The notes beneath the pieces were generated by a model. The model was not told the origin of the DNA, ran no database searches, and saw only the letters and a program-made list of their open reading frames with translations. Of a stretch of DNA of 64,000 bases, positions 1-8,506 are shown one piece after another. Source of the stretch: Rhodoblastus sp963828185 (GTDB lineage: Bacteria > Pseudomonadota > Alphaproteobacteria > Rhizobiales > Beijerinckiaceae); the NCBI GenBank assembly GCA_963828185.1, contig CAWHDV010000002.1, positions 62,001 to 126,000 of the forward strand, given 5' to 3'. The first letter of the stretch is position 1, and each line of letters opens with the position of its first letter. A program made the translations under genes and the position numbers.

Positions 1-90
1 CGCGCCCTGACCGACGATGGTCAGCAACTCAATGGGTGAGGCAGCGCCGGCGGGCGACCGAGAAGACGACAATCAAGATGAATACTGCTG

Positions 91-510
91 ATGGCCGCGA
101 TTGTCCGACTTCTCATGCTGGCCTCCGTCCCGGCCGCGTCGCAGGGCAGCCTGAAGGGAGCCGTCGTGATCGTGGCGAAGGGCGGCTGCACCCCTTTCAC
201 GGCGTCAGGCCAAAGTTATCTTTGCAAGTCATCTATTCGCACTTCAAAAATGGACGCATTGCGTGGCAGGTCCCCATGCCCGCGGGGGCGCTGATGCTGG
301 CGGGCGGCCGTGCCAGCCAACTCGATCCGACCAAATATGGGCTCAACATCGATAGGCTCCGGACCGGGCGACGCGACGGGAGCAGCCAGCCCTATCCTGC
401 GAAAGGCGCTTGCGCCGCAAAGCTCTCGGCGGACGGCGTCTACCTTTATGCGCTTGCATGCTCGGCCACGAATGGCGTCGAGGACGTGCGGATTGAATTT
501 AAAGGCAACC
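91..510 (+). pseudogene. Fragment of a secreted-protein paralog, frameshifted
   Basis: The first 45 or so codons read in one frame (hydrophobic start, then GGCTPF...SYLCKSS). At about 225-235 the sense continues one base over (VIYSHFKNGRIAW..., GGRASQLDPTKYGLNIDRL, ..LSADGVYLYALAC). This second part lines up by eye with the C-terminal half of the protein at 6396-7220: both have FK-GR-AF/AW, GGR--QLDP--Y-L--D, and ADG followed by a Cys. I therefore read it as a paralog of that gene, shortened and broken. The 3' end is unclear, because the frame runs on into sequence antisense to the PilZ gene. Function unknown. A sequencing indel rather than decay would also explain the frame change. Confidence 0.4.
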
Positions 511-673
511 GATCAATGGATCGCCGGTCGACCGGAAACGCTTCTGAGCGGGAGCGGAGCGCTGTAAAATCCGGTCGAGCCCGGATCTCTCTTGATGCCG
601 CGGTGGCGGACCGCCGAATATTAGCCAATCGCGCCGCCGGCCGAAGGCTGATGCTGATGATCTTGTTCTGCAT

Positions 674-1288
674 TCAAAGCCGCGTGAGCCAGGTGAATTC
701 ATGCGGAAGGAAAGGCCGCTCGAACTCGACGCCGAAGCGGCGGTTGCCGAGGGCGCGGACGATTCTCGCCTGCGTGAGGCGCGGAAAGACGATAGCGTCG
801 CCGGGCGCCAGCGCGACATCGGTTTCGATACAGGCGCCAGATAGCGAAAAATCTATCACGCTCGCCGGGTGCGACGCGCAGTCGTCTGTCCGGAAGGTCG
901 TTTCCGGATTGCGGGGCTGGAGGCGGAAATGCCGGCGTTCGGCGGCATCATCCGGGGAATTAGCCAGAAAGGCGACTTGCTCGCGGAGCCGGCCGTAAAT
1001 ATCGGCGTCGAGCGCCATGACAAAACCCTGTCGCGTGATCTCGGCGACATGACCGCGGATACGGCCGATGATGTCGAAGACCGCGTCGATGCGATCACCG
1101 ACCTTGGGCTTGATCATGACGCTCAACGCCAAGCCGCGTTCTGAAAGGCTCGTTGTGGTGCAAAGAAGCGCATAGCGCCCATCGATCGAATAAGTTCCTG
1201 GCGTGCGGAATGTGATTTCAAGGTCTGCCACATCTCGCTGGTTGGCAGGTATGTTGCGATCATTGCTCAGGGCGAGGGCTGCGGACAT
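674..1288 (-). CDS. PilZ-domain protein (putative c-di-GMP receptor)
   Basis: A 204-residue protein. The C-terminal half carries the two PilZ signatures, RRHFR at about residues 118-122 and DFSLSG at about 146-151, which in the family bind cyclic di-GMP. The N-terminal half (about 20-100) looks like a second, degenerate PilZ-like barrel without those motifs, a layout common in Rhizobiales. The start is the ATG at 1288, which has GGAGA a few bases upstream; ATG 1300 in the same frame is the alternative. No output domain is present, so it probably acts by binding a partner, for example in motility or exopolysaccharide control. Neighbours give no further clue. Confidence 0.8.
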   Translation of the reverse strand: MSAALALSNDRNIPANQRDVADLEITFRTPGTYSIDGRYALLCTTTSLSERGLALSVMIKPKVGDRIDAVFDIIGRIRGHVAEITRQGFVMALDADIYGRLREQVAFLANSPDDAAERRHFRLQPRNPETTFRTDDCASHPASVIDFSLSGACIETDVALAPGDAIVFPRLTQARIVRALGNRRFGVEFERPFLPHEFTWLTRL

Positions 1289-1457
1289 GATGTTCTCCAT
1301 TGCATATGCAGGGCGCGCCGAACGAACGCCGGGATCAGCGATCCGGCGCGCGGGACGCCAAAAGATGGCCCGCCCTCGGCGATGAGGCACGGGAATGAAA
1401 TCGAGGGCGGGTTCAAAATCAGCCGGCCTGATGTCTCTGCGGCGGCGCGAAAACGCC

Positions 1458-1802
1458 TCAGATCAGCCAGGATCCCGGGTTGGGTATGCTCTGGTCGCGC
1501 AGCAAAAAGACCAGGCCTTTGACGCAGCGGATCAAATACCAGATTGACATAACGAAAAAGCCGAACAGGCCAACCAGCGCGAAGCTGAGCACGAAGCAGA
1601 TCAGGCCATAGAGCAAGCCAATCCAGAGGGTCCGGATTAAATAACGATAATGACTGGCGACCAGATCCGTCGCCTTGCCTCTGTCGATGTAGGCGACCGC
1701 CAGGCCGACTGGCCAGAAGCCGATCAGGCATGAGCCCCACGCAATCAATGGAAGTGTCTTGTTAACAGAAGAAATTTGCTCTTGCGCTTCGGTGCTGGAC
1801 AC
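1458..1802 (-). CDS. Small integral membrane protein, COG3671-like
   Basis: About 114 residues with three hydrophobic segments (roughly 15-33, 52-75, 77-95), separated by a conserved-looking stretch ending SHYRYLIRTLWIGLLYGL, and a C-terminal motif around PNPGSWLI. This matches, from memory, the uncharacterised predicted membrane protein family COG3671. GTG at 1802 is chosen as start because GGAG lies seven bases upstream and residues before it (with IPFGTC) look non-coding. Role unknown. Two palindromes lie 100-155 bases upstream and could be operators. Confidence 0.7.
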   Translation of the reverse strand: MSSTEAQEQISSVNKTLPLIAWGSCLIGFWPVGLAVAYIDRGKATDLVASHYRYLIRTLWIGLLYGLICFVLSFALVGLFGFFVMSIWYLIRCVKGLVFLLRDQSIPNPGSWLI

Positions 1803-2807
1803 GTTGTTGCTCCATATGCAATTGACGCGTCCATAATGACAAATCATATGCGCTGCACACGTCCCAAATGGGATGCACGCGGACGCATCGTTATAAATCA
1901 ACTATGTATAGTTGCCGCAATCTTAACAGTCATCGTTCGCTTATTACGTACGTAATATGCCTGTGGTGTTTGTGAATCAATATTGGGTTCGCCAATTAGT
2001 CATATCGGAATTGGTAAATTACGACGGAAACGCTGCAGCTCATCCGGGCGACCCGCGTCGAAGGCAACGCGCAGGGCGCCATGTCGCGCTATCACATTCC
2101 ATGCATCACCAATATTTTCGGCCCATCGCATTTGAGACAGATACCAAGCCGCATCCGCCTGGATTCGATGCAGTTGCGCCGCGCCGCAGGTCCCAAATGG
2201 GAGAGGCGACGACGCTCTGCCGCTGTTAGACATGCCTTTTGCCGCGATGGCCGCCCTGAGCGGGCATGAGCAACCCCAATATTAAACCGATGCGCAGAGC
2301 TCGATCGAATGCCGAAATTTCAACTCAACATCGACACGAATTTTCGGACCTCTGGCGGAAGCAAAGCTGCGAGCAGATCACGGAGCAGAAATGCCGCCGT
2401 CCTGCGATTGGCGCTGGCCATTTTGAGCTTGCTCGCCGCAACTATGCTTGTCCGGATGCAGGTTTTCGAACCCACCTCATGGCTCGGCAAAATCACGCAA
2501 ACAGCGGGTTTTCACACGCATTGAGCGCGAAGTGGCGGCCGGCGACGCGAGGGGTTTCACGAGGATCAACCGAAGGCGCCGTGCGGAATGGCGGTGGCAG
2601 CGCTTATAAGTTGTCAACCGAAGACTTTATCACAAAAATAACTGTAGAAAGCCATCGAGCCCCGCAAACTGGCAAACTATCCTATTTGGTATGGGGCGAA
2701 ACACAGTCCACGCGGCTAGTTTTATATTCAGCCACACTACCTGGCAATAAGGCCAAATCATCTTTGGTTTTATTATTATTTTACGATTACAAGAAAGGCC
2801 GCCTCAC
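1803..2807. other. About 1 kb without a convincing gene
   Basis: Base composition is more AT-rich than the rest of the window. Reading frames exist on both strands (for example 2000-2233 minus and 2309-2524 plus, the latter with one hydrophobic segment), but they lack good ribosome binding sites and recognisable families. The stretch holds two palindromes near 1899-1957 and a 13-base sequence, GTCCCAAATGGGA, present at both 1861 and 2190. It probably contains the promoters of the flanking genes and decayed sequence. Confidence 0.5.
1942..1957. promoter_or_regulatory. 16-bp perfect palindrome, possible operator
   Basis: TATTACGTACGTAATA is fully self-complementary and sits about 140 bases upstream of the membrane-protein start at 1802. 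A second inverted repeat, CAACTAT-GT-ATAGTTG, lies at 1899-1914. Perfect short palindromes of this type are typical binding sites for dimeric regulators (TetR, MarR or CRP-like). Which regulator binds cannot be told from the sequence. Confidence 0.35.
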
Positions 2808-3731
2808 ATGCAAGGGAAAGTTCTTCATTTCGACGTCGCCTCGAACATGGGCGTTGCGCGTGGCGAGGATGGCAATCGATATCGGTTCGCAGCGAACGAT
2901 TGGCAGAGCGCCGCCCCGGCCGCCCCGGGCGCAGAGATCGACTTCGAGGTCGTCGATGGCCGCGCCGCCGAAATATTCGTCTTGAAAGCAGCAGCCGGGG
3001 AGACCGCTTCTCCGGTCGATTTCAAGAAGCTGAGGCAGAGCATGAGCGGCGCCGCTTCGGTCGCACACCGGATGACGCGCTCCGCTGCCGCCGAAATCGC
3101 TCATCTCGCGGCGGCCCCATCAAAAGTTGCGGCGGCGCCTCAGCCCCGGCTTGTGGCCGATAATTGGCTGGCGCTGTTTGCGGTCGCTTCGCTGGCGTTC
3201 TGCGCTCTTCCCCTGCTGAGCGCGGGGGCCATTTCCTACAGCCTATTCGGTTTGAGTACGCTCCTTGCTCAAATGCAGGACCAGCTCGCCCAGATTTCGG
3301 CGATGTTCGGTGGGCACGGCGCGGACGCCAATCCGTGGGGCGCCGCAGCCAGAATAGCGGCGGCGAATGTGGCGCAGACGCCGACCGCTAGTTTCGGGTT
3401 CCTGCTGACCCTGGCTTATCTGTCCTATCTGGTTCCGGTTTCCGCCGCTTTCGTCATCGTCGCGATCTGGCGGCAAACGCCACTGCAAAAAATCGCCGCG
3501 CGCATCCACGCAGCGTCGTGCTTCCTGCCGTTGGGACTGCTCGCGCTTTCGTCCGTCGAGTTGCCCAAGACGATCAATATGATGTTTGGGCAGCAACCCT
3601 TGCCGTCGCCGTTCAACTTCGCAGGATCGGGCGTGTGGCTGCTTGCGCTCATCGGCGTCCTGCAACTCGCCGCGCTCCGCGGCCTCGTCAGCGGATCGCC
3701 GTTCAAAACCTTCTCGGCCCGCGCCGCCTGA
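2808..3731 (+). CDS. Cold-shock-like OB domain fused to a four-segment membrane protein
   Basis: Residues 1-62 (GKVLHFDVASNMGVARGEDGN... through EIDFEVVDGRAAEIFVL) have the pattern of a small OB-fold/cold-shock-like domain found at the N-terminus of some proteobacterial membrane proteins. After a polar, Ala-rich linker come four hydrophobic segments at about 118-145, 195-220, 235-250 and 270-295. Length 307 residues. The start has AAGAAAGG about seven bases upstream. The preceding 200 bases are AT-rich, fitting a promoter. Function is not known; the arrangement suggests a membrane protein with a cytosolic nucleic-acid- or protein-binding head. Confidence 0.65.
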   Translation: MQGKVLHFDVASNMGVARGEDGNRYRFAANDWQSAAPAAPGAEIDFEVVDGRAAEIFVLKAAAGETASPVDFKKLRQSMSGAASVAHRMTRSAAAEIAHLAAAPSKVAAAPQPRLVADNWLALFAVASLAFCALPLLSAGAISYSLFGLSTLLAQMQDQLAQISAMFGGHGADANPWGAAARIAAANVAQTPTASFGFLLTLAYLSYLVPVSAAFVIVAIWRQTPLQKIAARIHAASCFLPLGLLALSSVELPKTINMMFGQQPLPSPFNFAGSGVWLLALIGVLQLAALRGLVSGSPFKTFSARAA

Positions 3732-3788
3732 AAACTTTCGCACCCAATCAGGCGCCGCGCGGAGCGCGTCGCCGCATTCAGTCGGAAC

Positions 3789-4919
3789 ATGCCAATGCGC
3801 CACGCGTTCAAATCTCTTTTTGCGATTGCTCTCTGCGCATCGCCCGCCCTCGCGGACGGATCCAGCCTTCTGTTTCACAACGGCTCGCAAATGCGCTTTG
3901 AGCTCGCCTCAGGCCAGGTCGAAATCCGCTACGCAATCCCGAAAGCCTCGCTCGGCCGCGCTGGCGTCGGCCCGGGCGCGCTTTTGTTTCACGGCGCCCT
4001 TGGCCGTGACGGCCGGTTAACAGGCCAAGCCTTCACCTTTAAGAAAAACTGCGCGCCGGCGCCCTATGTCGTGAACGGCGCCGTCAATGGGTCGGCAATC
4101 GTCTTGCGCGGGTATGCGCCCCACCGTGCGGCGATAGGATGCGGAATCCTCGCTTATAGCGAAACGAGCCGCAATGCGACGCTGGTGTTCGACGGGCTCG
4201 ATCCAACCGTCCTTGTCGTCTCCTCCGACGAGCGTCATGCAAAATCGCGTTACGCAGGTTGGGAAGCGGCGGCCGAACCCCTAGCGCCATCGACCGCGCC
4301 GGTCGCGGCAGGGCCTGCTCGACAACCTGTTGAAAAAGCGATCCCCGCACAATCGGCGATGAGCAGCGCCTCGATTGCTCCCGTCGCAAGTCCGGTAGCC
4401 AAGCCCTCGGTTTCGCCCTCCAGCGCTACCGAGCCCTTGCTCGCCAACCGCGCCGCCGTTCCGAAGCCGGCCGTTGACGCGCTGACGACCGAGGCGCCGA
4501 AACTGCAAGAGCCGCCGCCGCAGCCCTTGGCCGACGTGAACTTCCCCGCGTTGATCGGGGGCTACGTTCGAGCCTTTCCCAAATCAAAATCCAGCAAAGC
4601 CTTTGTCGAAACCATCTGGACGGCGACGCACTGCAAAGAATACCGGCAGGTGCAAAACAATGAATTTGGTCGCGCCCGCTTCCTTGCCGCAGCCGATCAG
4701 CAGGCGGAAACATTGGGTGGCAAGCCGGCGCAAATGCGCTTCCGCGTCCACGCAAAACTCGGCGAATATGACTTCGCGCACCAGTCCTTCAACTTTAAGC
4801 CGGGACTGAATCGCTCCGTCTTCATTATCTCCGCTGAACTCTTGCTTGCCGCCCAATGTGGCCAACGACGCGCCGCGCGCGTTCCGGCTGCATTTTCAGG
4901 ATGTCGCCATGCTCGATGA
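3789..4919 (+). CDS. Secreted protein of unknown function, N-terminal part of a frameshifted gene
   Basis: The protein starts with a signal peptide (MRHAFKSLFAIALCASPALA, cleavage after ALA) and continues as an exported domain, then a Pro/Ala-rich linker (about 155-250), then a second domain with ATHCKEYRQVQNNEFGRARF. Up to VFIISAE (about position 4836) it reads well. The following residues LLLAAQCGQRRAARV... to the stop at 4919 are out-of-frame sequence. The sense continues in the frame at 4846-6330, where PPNVANDAPRAFRLHFQDV fits directly after ISAE. The intact product would be about 840 residues. No family is assigned with confidence. A single-base indel near 4836-4848 is the simplest explanation. 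Confidence 0.55.
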   Translation: MPMRHAFKSLFAIALCASPALADGSSLLFHNGSQMRFELASGQVEIRYAIPKASLGRAGVGPGALLFHGALGRDGRLTGQAFTFKKNCAPAPYVVNGAVNGSAIVLRGYAPHRAAIGCGILAYSETSRNATLVFDGLDPTVLVVSSDERHAKSRYAGWEAAAEPLAPSTAPVAAGPARQPVEKAIPAQSAMSSASIAPVASPVAKPSVSPSSATEPLLANRAAVPKPAVDALTTEAPKLQEPPPQPLADVNFPALIGGYVRAFPKSKSSKAFVETIWTATHCKEYRQVQNNEFGRARFLAAADQQAETLGGKPAQMRFRVHAKLGEYDFAHQSFNFKPGLNRSVFIISAELLLAAQCGQRRAARVPAAFSGCRHAR

Positions 4920-6330
4920 GCTTCCCATGCCCGACAAACAGGCGGAAGCTTTCGTGCGTTCGCGAACCAACCCTTACGGCTCCGTCAACCGCGACGTCGT
5001 GCTCGACCTCACTGTCGAATCGGCCGGTTTCGACCATTTCGTCGGAATTATGCCGAATGCCGAAGTCGTCATTGTCGACATGCGTGTCTATCCCGACGAA
5101 CATTCGAACACGCCGCTGGCAAGCCTCGAGCCGACGCTCAAGGCCGCTTTCGCTGCCGCGCGGCAGGCCAGGGCTGCGGCGGCGGCCGAGGACGCCGCAA
5201 ACATTCGGCCCTTCAATAAGGCGCTTTATGCCGACGATGTCCGCGCCCTGCAGGACGGACGCGCGCTTGCCGATCCTCGTCCAATCCGTTGGACCGCCGG
5301 TTTCAATCTCGCGTCGCAACGGCCTCTACAGCTGCCGAGCCTTGAGCCGATCATGATCCGGGACATGATTCCCAATCCCGGCCATGCTCCGACCTATCGC
5401 AACCTGAAATTCATCAACATCGACGAGATCAACGCCGCAAAGCTTCCCGAAGCCGCCGCCGCCGAAATCGCCAAGGGGCAAAAGCAGACTCGGATCAATT
5501 TCATCTATCGTCTGGTCGGCTATCTGAACGATCCGGAATTGCATGCCCAATCGGTGCTCGCTCACGCTGACGCCATTGAAATCGAGGTTTTCGACGCGGA
5601 CGGTTCGAAGCGCTTTCGCACCGACCTGACCTCTAAGGCGCAACCGGTCTCACTCAAGGTCGACGAGCGCAAAGCCGCGGATTTCGAGGTTGCTGGCGTG
5701 CGCTTGCGCCAACCTGCCGACAGCGTAAAGTCGGCGCTGGAAAAAGCCTTCGGCGATCCACTGGTCTATGATGCGGCGCATGGCGTTCTGCACAGCGCCA
5801 ATCCCGTTTGCGCGGCGAATGCAGACATTCCTGTCGCGCAACTGACCGCTTATCCTCGATGCGTCGTCGGCTATTTTGCGACCGTCGGCCACACTTTCTT
5901 CGGTTCGGATATTCGCGGCCTCGTGCGCCTCGAGATCAGCCAAGGGTTCGATCAAAACGCCTTCGACCGCTTCACGAAGGGATTGCGAAGCCAGTTTGGT
6001 GATCCCCGCGATAGTCATGGCGAATTCGGCGGCTGGTTCGAGATGTGGGGACAACGATTGGCGGAGCGCCCGATCAATGCGCCGGCGCCGACGCCGTTCG
6101 CTCCGATGCCTCTTTCCACTGAGCTTCTCGGCGATCCGGGCGTCGGGCAGCATGTCGTCCAGCTCGAAGTCTTGACGCGAGAGACTTATCGATTGACCCG
6201 ATTTCATCTTGACGGATCCGACCTTCATCCAAGCGCAGACCGTCAGCAAGTGAGGCGACCCATCGCCGCACGATGGTCGCCTGCGTCACGATATGGAGCA
6301 ATCCTGACCCAGGTCACAGAAGGCCGCTAG
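4846..6330 (+). CDS. Continuation of the frameshifted secreted protein (C-terminal part)
   Basis: This frame opens without a ribosome binding site and has only a TTG as nominal start, so it is best read as the second part of the gene beginning at 3789. The first 60 residues (FRLHFQDVAMLDELPMPDKQAEAF...VNRDVVLDLTVE) have the look of a beta-rich periplasmic repeat; a second similar block begins near residue 170 (LKFINIDEINAAKLPEAAAAEI...RINFIYRLVGYL). A third domain with Cys residues follows at 310-345. The last 30 residues (QQVRRPIAARWSP...) look less natural, so the true stop may lie slightly earlier. From memory the pattern is reminiscent of DUF4852, which I cannot confirm. Codon use resembles the neighbours. 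Confidence 0.5.
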   Translation: MPPNVANDAPRAFRLHFQDVAMLDELPMPDKQAEAFVRSRTNPYGSVNRDVVLDLTVESAGFDHFVGIMPNAEVVIVDMRVYPDEHSNTPLASLEPTLKAAFAAARQARAAAAAEDAANIRPFNKALYADDVRALQDGRALADPRPIRWTAGFNLASQRPLQLPSLEPIMIRDMIPNPGHAPTYRNLKFINIDEINAAKLPEAAAAEIAKGQKQTRINFIYRLVGYLNDPELHAQSVLAHADAIEIEVFDADGSKRFRTDLTSKAQPVSLKVDERKAADFEVAGVRLRQPADSVKSALEKAFGDPLVYDAAHGVLHSANPVCAANADIPVAQLTAYPRCVVGYFATVGHTFFGSDIRGLVRLEISQGFDQNAFDRFTKGLRSQFGDPRDSHGEFGGWFEMWGQRLAERPINAPAPTPFAPMPLSTELLGDPGVGQHVVQLEVLTRETYRLTRFHLDGSDLHPSADRQQVRRPIAARWSPASRYGAILTQVTEGR

Positions 6331-6395
6331 AACGCCCAAGAACTCTCTCGCGCCGCCTGACCACATCACGAGACGCGCCATCAAAGGACCACGCC

Positions 6396-7220
6396 ATGCT
6401 TTCCCGTCTGCACCGCCTCGCGCTCTTGATCGCAACGATAACGGCGCCGATCAGCGTCGCGCCAGCGAACGCCGCGCAAGACGCCGGCGCCGCTTATCAC
6501 GAACGCTACCAGCTCGCTGGCGAATTGATGCGCGCCAGCCTGGTCTGCAATCAGGGCGTCGACGCCGCTTCTTTCTTCCAGCCGGCGTTCGCCTTAGAGA
6601 ACAGCGCCGACGCCCGCACGTTTCAAAGCTTGTATAAGGACACGATGGCAGGCTGGATGGAGAGTGGCGCCGTCGCGTTCAATAAACGCGTCATGTCGCG
6701 AGGAACTCCCGCCGCCTGCGCTTTCGCCCAGGCCGAACGCGACCGCGCGCTGAAACTGGCGGCGACGCCGCTGGCGACGATCGCGCCGCGTCCCGACAAT
6801 CAGCACGAGGCTTACAAACGATACGAGATCGTGTTCCAAGGCAGCTGCGAACGCAAGCTGCCTGACGGCGAACAATTCGCGCCCTGCGACGCGGCAGTGT
6901 CGTTCGTCAATTATAAAATCGGCCGCAGCGCTTTCAAATTCAGCGGCGATAACGGCAAAACCACATTCGTCTTCGAAGGCGGCCGCGAGCAGCAGCTCGA
7001 TCCACAGCACTACAAGCTCTATGTCGACCAAGCCAAAATTGACGGCGTCGCTGGCCAAAGCCCGGATGCGTGGCAAAGCGCCTATGGCGAATGCCGCATG
7101 CGCTTAAACGCCGACGGCTCGAAGTTCTTCGAGATCGGATGCGATATATTCGACCCAAAAAGTCGAAGCGTTTATGCCTTCCACCTGTCGCCAATCACCA
7201 GCTTCGTTAGGAAAAACTGA
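6396..7220 (+). CDS. Secreted protein of unknown function, paralog of the fragment at 91-510
   Basis: A 274-residue protein with a clear signal peptide (LSRLHRLALLIATITAPISV..ANA, cleavage near residue 24). ATG 6396 is preceded by AAAGGA. The mature part has a helical N-terminal domain (about 30-135) with Cys residues, then a beta-rich domain (about 145-270). That domain contains FQGSCERKLPDGEQFAPCD, GGREQQLDPQHYKLYVD and ECRMRLNADGSKFFEIGCD. The spaced cysteines suggest disulfides in the periplasm. The C-terminal domain resembles the broken copy at 91-510, so this part of the genome carries a small secreted family. It follows the frameshifted gene after 65 bases and may share its promoter. 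Confidence 0.65.
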   Translation: MLSRLHRLALLIATITAPISVAPANAAQDAGAAYHERYQLAGELMRASLVCNQGVDAASFFQPAFALENSADARTFQSLYKDTMAGWMESGAVAFNKRVMSRGTPAACAFAQAERDRALKLAATPLATIAPRPDNQHEAYKRYEIVFQGSCERKLPDGEQFAPCDAAVSFVNYKIGRSAFKFSGDNGKTTFVFEGGREQQLDPQHYKLYVDQAKIDGVAGQSPDAWQSAYGECRMRLNADGSKFFEIGCDIFDPKSRSVYAFHLSPITSFVRKN

Positions 7221-7230
7221 CGCCTTGAAA

Positions 7231-7442
7231 TAGCCCCCAAAGTCACCGGACAGGCACTCCCGCTTCGCTGAGAGATAGGAGTAATGTCGTGTTTATGACT
7301 GGTCACGATCCGAAGAGTGAGGTCCTGCTGGGCCGAGAAAGCCATCGGCGGCGCACGCCGGAGAAATTGGCGATCATCGCCGAGACAATGGCGCCGGGCT
7401 GACGGTAAGCCGGAGAGTGCCTGTCCGACACTTGAGGGGCTA
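7231..7442. mobile_element. 212-bp deletion derivative of an insertion sequence
   Basis: The ends 7231-7262 and 7411-7442 are imperfect inverted repeats of 32 bases. Both begin TAGCCCC and share CGGACAGGCACTC; 27 positions match, with one gap on each side. Between them lies a 35-codon remnant of a transposase OrfA. No target-site duplication is visible next to either end. This is the structure expected of an IS that lost its interior and now resembles a MITE. The likely parent is an IS66- or IS3-type element, judged only from the OrfA fragment. Confidence 0.65.
7295..7402 (+). pseudogene. Transposase OrfA fragment
   Basis: The 35-residue reading frame MTGHDPKSEVLL..RRRTPEKLAIIAETMAPG matches the start of IS66/IS3-type OrfA proteins, which continue after this point with the helix-turn-helix (typically RR-SPEEKLAIVAE--APG). 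Here a stop codon follows APG and one residue of the usual PEEK is missing. It lies wholly inside the inverted-repeat element at 7231-7442. It cannot encode an active transposase. Confidence 0.6.
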
Positions 7443-7553
7443 CAACGCGCCTGATCGCCCCTCCGCGCGATTGGAACCGCTCCGCACGGCTCGGCCGATC
7501 ATGGTGGATAAGAGCAAGGGTTGCCGATTCCGTCAATATATAGGGGCGAATGA

Positions 7554-7970
7554 ATGACGAATTTTTTCGGGAGACTTCGGCAGAGCCTACTGGTAAACGA
7601 GGCGTGCGGAGCGGTCGGTGATGGAAAAAACGGTATGGATGGGCCAAAAGATCAATGCTGGGACGGGCGATTTGACGAAGAAACTTATTTAACTATGTAT
7701 CAGGATGTCGATCGGAATGTGGAGTTAGAGCAATTCCCATCAGGAGAAGCGCATTTTAAAGCTTACAGGTTCGATGACGGACGTAACGTGTTCTTTGATG
7801 GGCTATATCAGTTCAATTGCATTGACTTGCATCTCATGCAGGCGCTTCTTCCGGCGGCGGACCCCGCGAGAAATATCGTTACAAAGAATAAGTTGTCCTC
7901 AAAAGGGGTGCGCACAGGGTTGAGACGGCTCTTAGACTCTAATATGCTTCCAATCGTTTACATTAAATAG
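7554..7970 (+). CDS. Small protein with a YLxxYxDV-type domain
   Basis: A 138-residue hypothetical protein. Its middle (FDEETYLTMYQDVDRNVELEQF..GEAHFKAYRFDDGRN, about residues 40-85) resembles a short domain seen in many rhizobial glycosyltransferases and methyltransferases (FD---YL---PDV---V--G---SG--HY---G--EGR). No catalytic domain is attached, so it may be a fragment of a larger transferase or a free-standing version. Base composition is AT-richer than the surroundings, which points to transfer. It lies directly after the IS remnant. The start has AGGGGCG about six bases upstream. Confidence 0.45.
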   Translation: MTNFFGRLRQSLLVNEACGAVGDGKNGMDGPKDQCWDGRFDEETYLTMYQDVDRNVELEQFPSGEAHFKAYRFDDGRNVFFDGLYQFNCIDLHLMQALLPAADPARNIVTKNKLSSKGVRTGLRRLLDSNMLPIVYIK

Positions 7971-8163
7971 CCAGAATCTCGGGCATCTCTGTGCGCCACT
8001 TGGGCCGGAGAATCCGCGTCGGAAAACCGCGCCCGCGAGAAACATGTCCAGGCTCGTGATCCAGAATATTAGCCATAGCCGCTCTTCTTCAGCGGTTCGG
8101 CCAGGGCCATCAGCTAGTGGTTAAAATCTGACGGATGAGTCCTGGAAGGATTCCCGACGTTAG

Positions 8164-8400
8164 CGCGGCGTGCGCGCCGCGCTCCAGCTCGCCGCCAGGC
8201 TTCGGGGAGACGAAGCCGCCCAGGCGATCCAGCTTTACATGGCTTATGCGCCCGAGCCTCCCTTCAACAGCGGAAGCCCGGAAACCGCGCCGTCGACCAT
8301 TCTCGACGAGGCGCGAACGCGCCTTCGACCGATGACGGAGAAACGGGAGCGTACAGCCAGGAGGATCGCGGCGCGTCTCGGCCTGCCCCCGCAGCCGTGA
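8164..8400 (+). pseudogene. C-terminal remnant of a DJ-1/PfpI family gene
   Basis: About 78 codons read ..AALQLAARLRGDEAAQAIQLYMAYAPEPPFNSG and then SPETAPSTILDEA. This matches the end of DJ-1/PfpI-type proteins (cyclohexyl-isocyanide-hydratase-like), where AQAIQL--EY-PEPPF-AGSPETAP is characteristic. The preceding in-frame codon is a stop (8161-8163) and the Cys-containing catalytic core is absent. It is a truncated remnant; GTG 8170 could open the frame but a functional product is unlikely. Confidence 0.55.
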
Positions 8401-8442
8401 CGGATTGCGCGCGGCGGAACTGATTTGGCGCCAAAAAGATGG

Positions 8443-8465
8443 AACCGGCGCCGCTGGCGCCGGTT
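8443..8465 (+). terminator. Rho-independent terminator-like hairpin
   Basis: AACCGGCGCC and GGCGCCGGTT form a 10-bp perfect stem around a GCT loop, followed by TTCTCTC. It lies after the DJ-1 remnant and before the small secreted-protein gene at 8507, so it would separate the decayed region from the next transcript. Confidence 0.6.
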
Positions 8466-8506
8466 TTCTCTCCCGAGCGCAACCTGCTCGAGAGGAGGAC
8501 TGCACT

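Noticed and set aside
1..39. Possible end of a gene entering the window (RALTDDGQQLNG, stop at 37-39)
   Set aside because: Thirteen codons are too few to support a gene call.
36..998. A 320-codon open frame at the left end
   Set aside because: Only its middle (about 225-510) resembles a protein; the remainder is antisense to the PilZ gene. Treated as part of a broken paralog.
2000..2233. 77-codon minus-strand frame (LPFGTCGAAQLHRI...)
   Set aside because: Possible remnant, since its PFGTC segment corresponds to the duplicated 13-mer, but it has a poorly placed ribosome binding site and no known relatives.
2309..2524. 71-codon frame with one hydrophobic segment
   Set aside because: No ribosome binding site, unusual Ser/Arg stretch and no recognised family.
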